A stretch of DNA of 39,449 bases from a virus, in IMG/VR virus record IMGVR_UViG_3300025132_000099, positions 1-39,449 of that record, one strand, 5' to 3'. Shown piece by piece: positions 39,410 through 39,449 of the stretch (position 1 is its first letter; every line of letters starts with the position of its first letter). The position numbers and the translations under genes are program-made. The notes beneath the pieces are model-generated. The model was not told the origin of the DNA and made no database searches. It worked only from the letters and a program-made list of their open reading frames with translations.

Positions 39410-39449
39410 TTACTCTTTTTTTTCAGGCTTATCAATACCCGCAGGCACC
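39410..39449 (-). CDS. C-terminal end of an upstream gene (5' part outside)
   Basis: Thirteen codons ending PAGIDKPEKKE before a TAA at 39412-39410, 30 bases before the next start. Two other frames are closed. Which protein it belongs to cannot be told; a late virion gene is expected from position. Confidence 0.4.
   Translation of the reverse strand, partial: VPAGIDKPEKKE

Noticed and set aside
1-39449. Evidence for lysogeny (integrase, repressor, attachment site)
   Set aside because: No recombinase motif was found, the ribbon-helix-helix protein alone is not evidence, and no tRNA-like attachment sequence was seen.

Overview
The window is part of an AT-rich, tightly packed genome of a tailed double-stranded DNA phage, most likely an uncultured marine podovirus. 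Reasons: an ATPase-nuclease large terminase, a P22-type portal, a family-A DNA polymerase with its own helicases and primase, dozens of ATGA or TAATG gene junctions, and basic Gly/Lys-rich virion-type proteins familiar from marine phages. No integrase, repressor, tRNA gene or CRISPR array was seen, so a lytic lifestyle is the simplest reading. An AT-rich marine bacterium such as a SAR11-like host is an inference from composition only.

Layout. (1) 1-9424, minus strand: late genes downstream of the terminase. These are a winged-helix-like protein, a 944-residue polyvalent-like protein, two Lys-rich proteins flanking the portal, then a SAM methyltransferase with two 2OG-Fe(II) oxygenases. (2) 9430-10902: large terminase. 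(3) 10903-13209, minus strand: small genes separated by a family of roughly 90-base repeat modules with GC-rich cores and terminator hairpins, ending in a VRR-NUC-like nuclease. (4) 13491-16494, plus strand: one operon of DUF6878-like, DUF6915-like and small acidic or zinc-binding proteins, closed by a C5-cytosine methyltransferase. (5) 16565-18876, minus strand: small terminase, HNH nuclease, ribbon-helix-helix protein and a tiny membrane protein. (6) 18982-27052, mostly minus strand: replication, with an AEP primase-like protein, UvrD-like helicase, DNA polymerase A and a Dam-type methyltransferase. (7) 27126-28532, plus strand: SNF2-like helicase. (8) 28558-39449, minus strand: a PD-(D/E)XK nuclease, then late virion and membrane genes including 1086- and 858-residue proteins.

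Together these genes supply DNA replication and recombination, DNA methylation, packaging, and part of the virion. No major capsid, tail-tube, tail-fibre or lysozyme gene was recognised. They probably lie beyond the edges, between the position-1 end and the 39449 end, because both edges cut late minus-strand genes.

Eleven small genes not obvious from a length cutoff are added on the basis of ribosome binding sites and exact stop/start coupling. Three encode very short hydrophobic peptides. The least explained structure is the repeat family at 10.96-12.92 kb. Successive minus-strand genes each end in such a module, and one module has become the coding tail of the VRR-NUC gene. No gene-free stretch exceeds 300 bases; the longest is 13210-13490.
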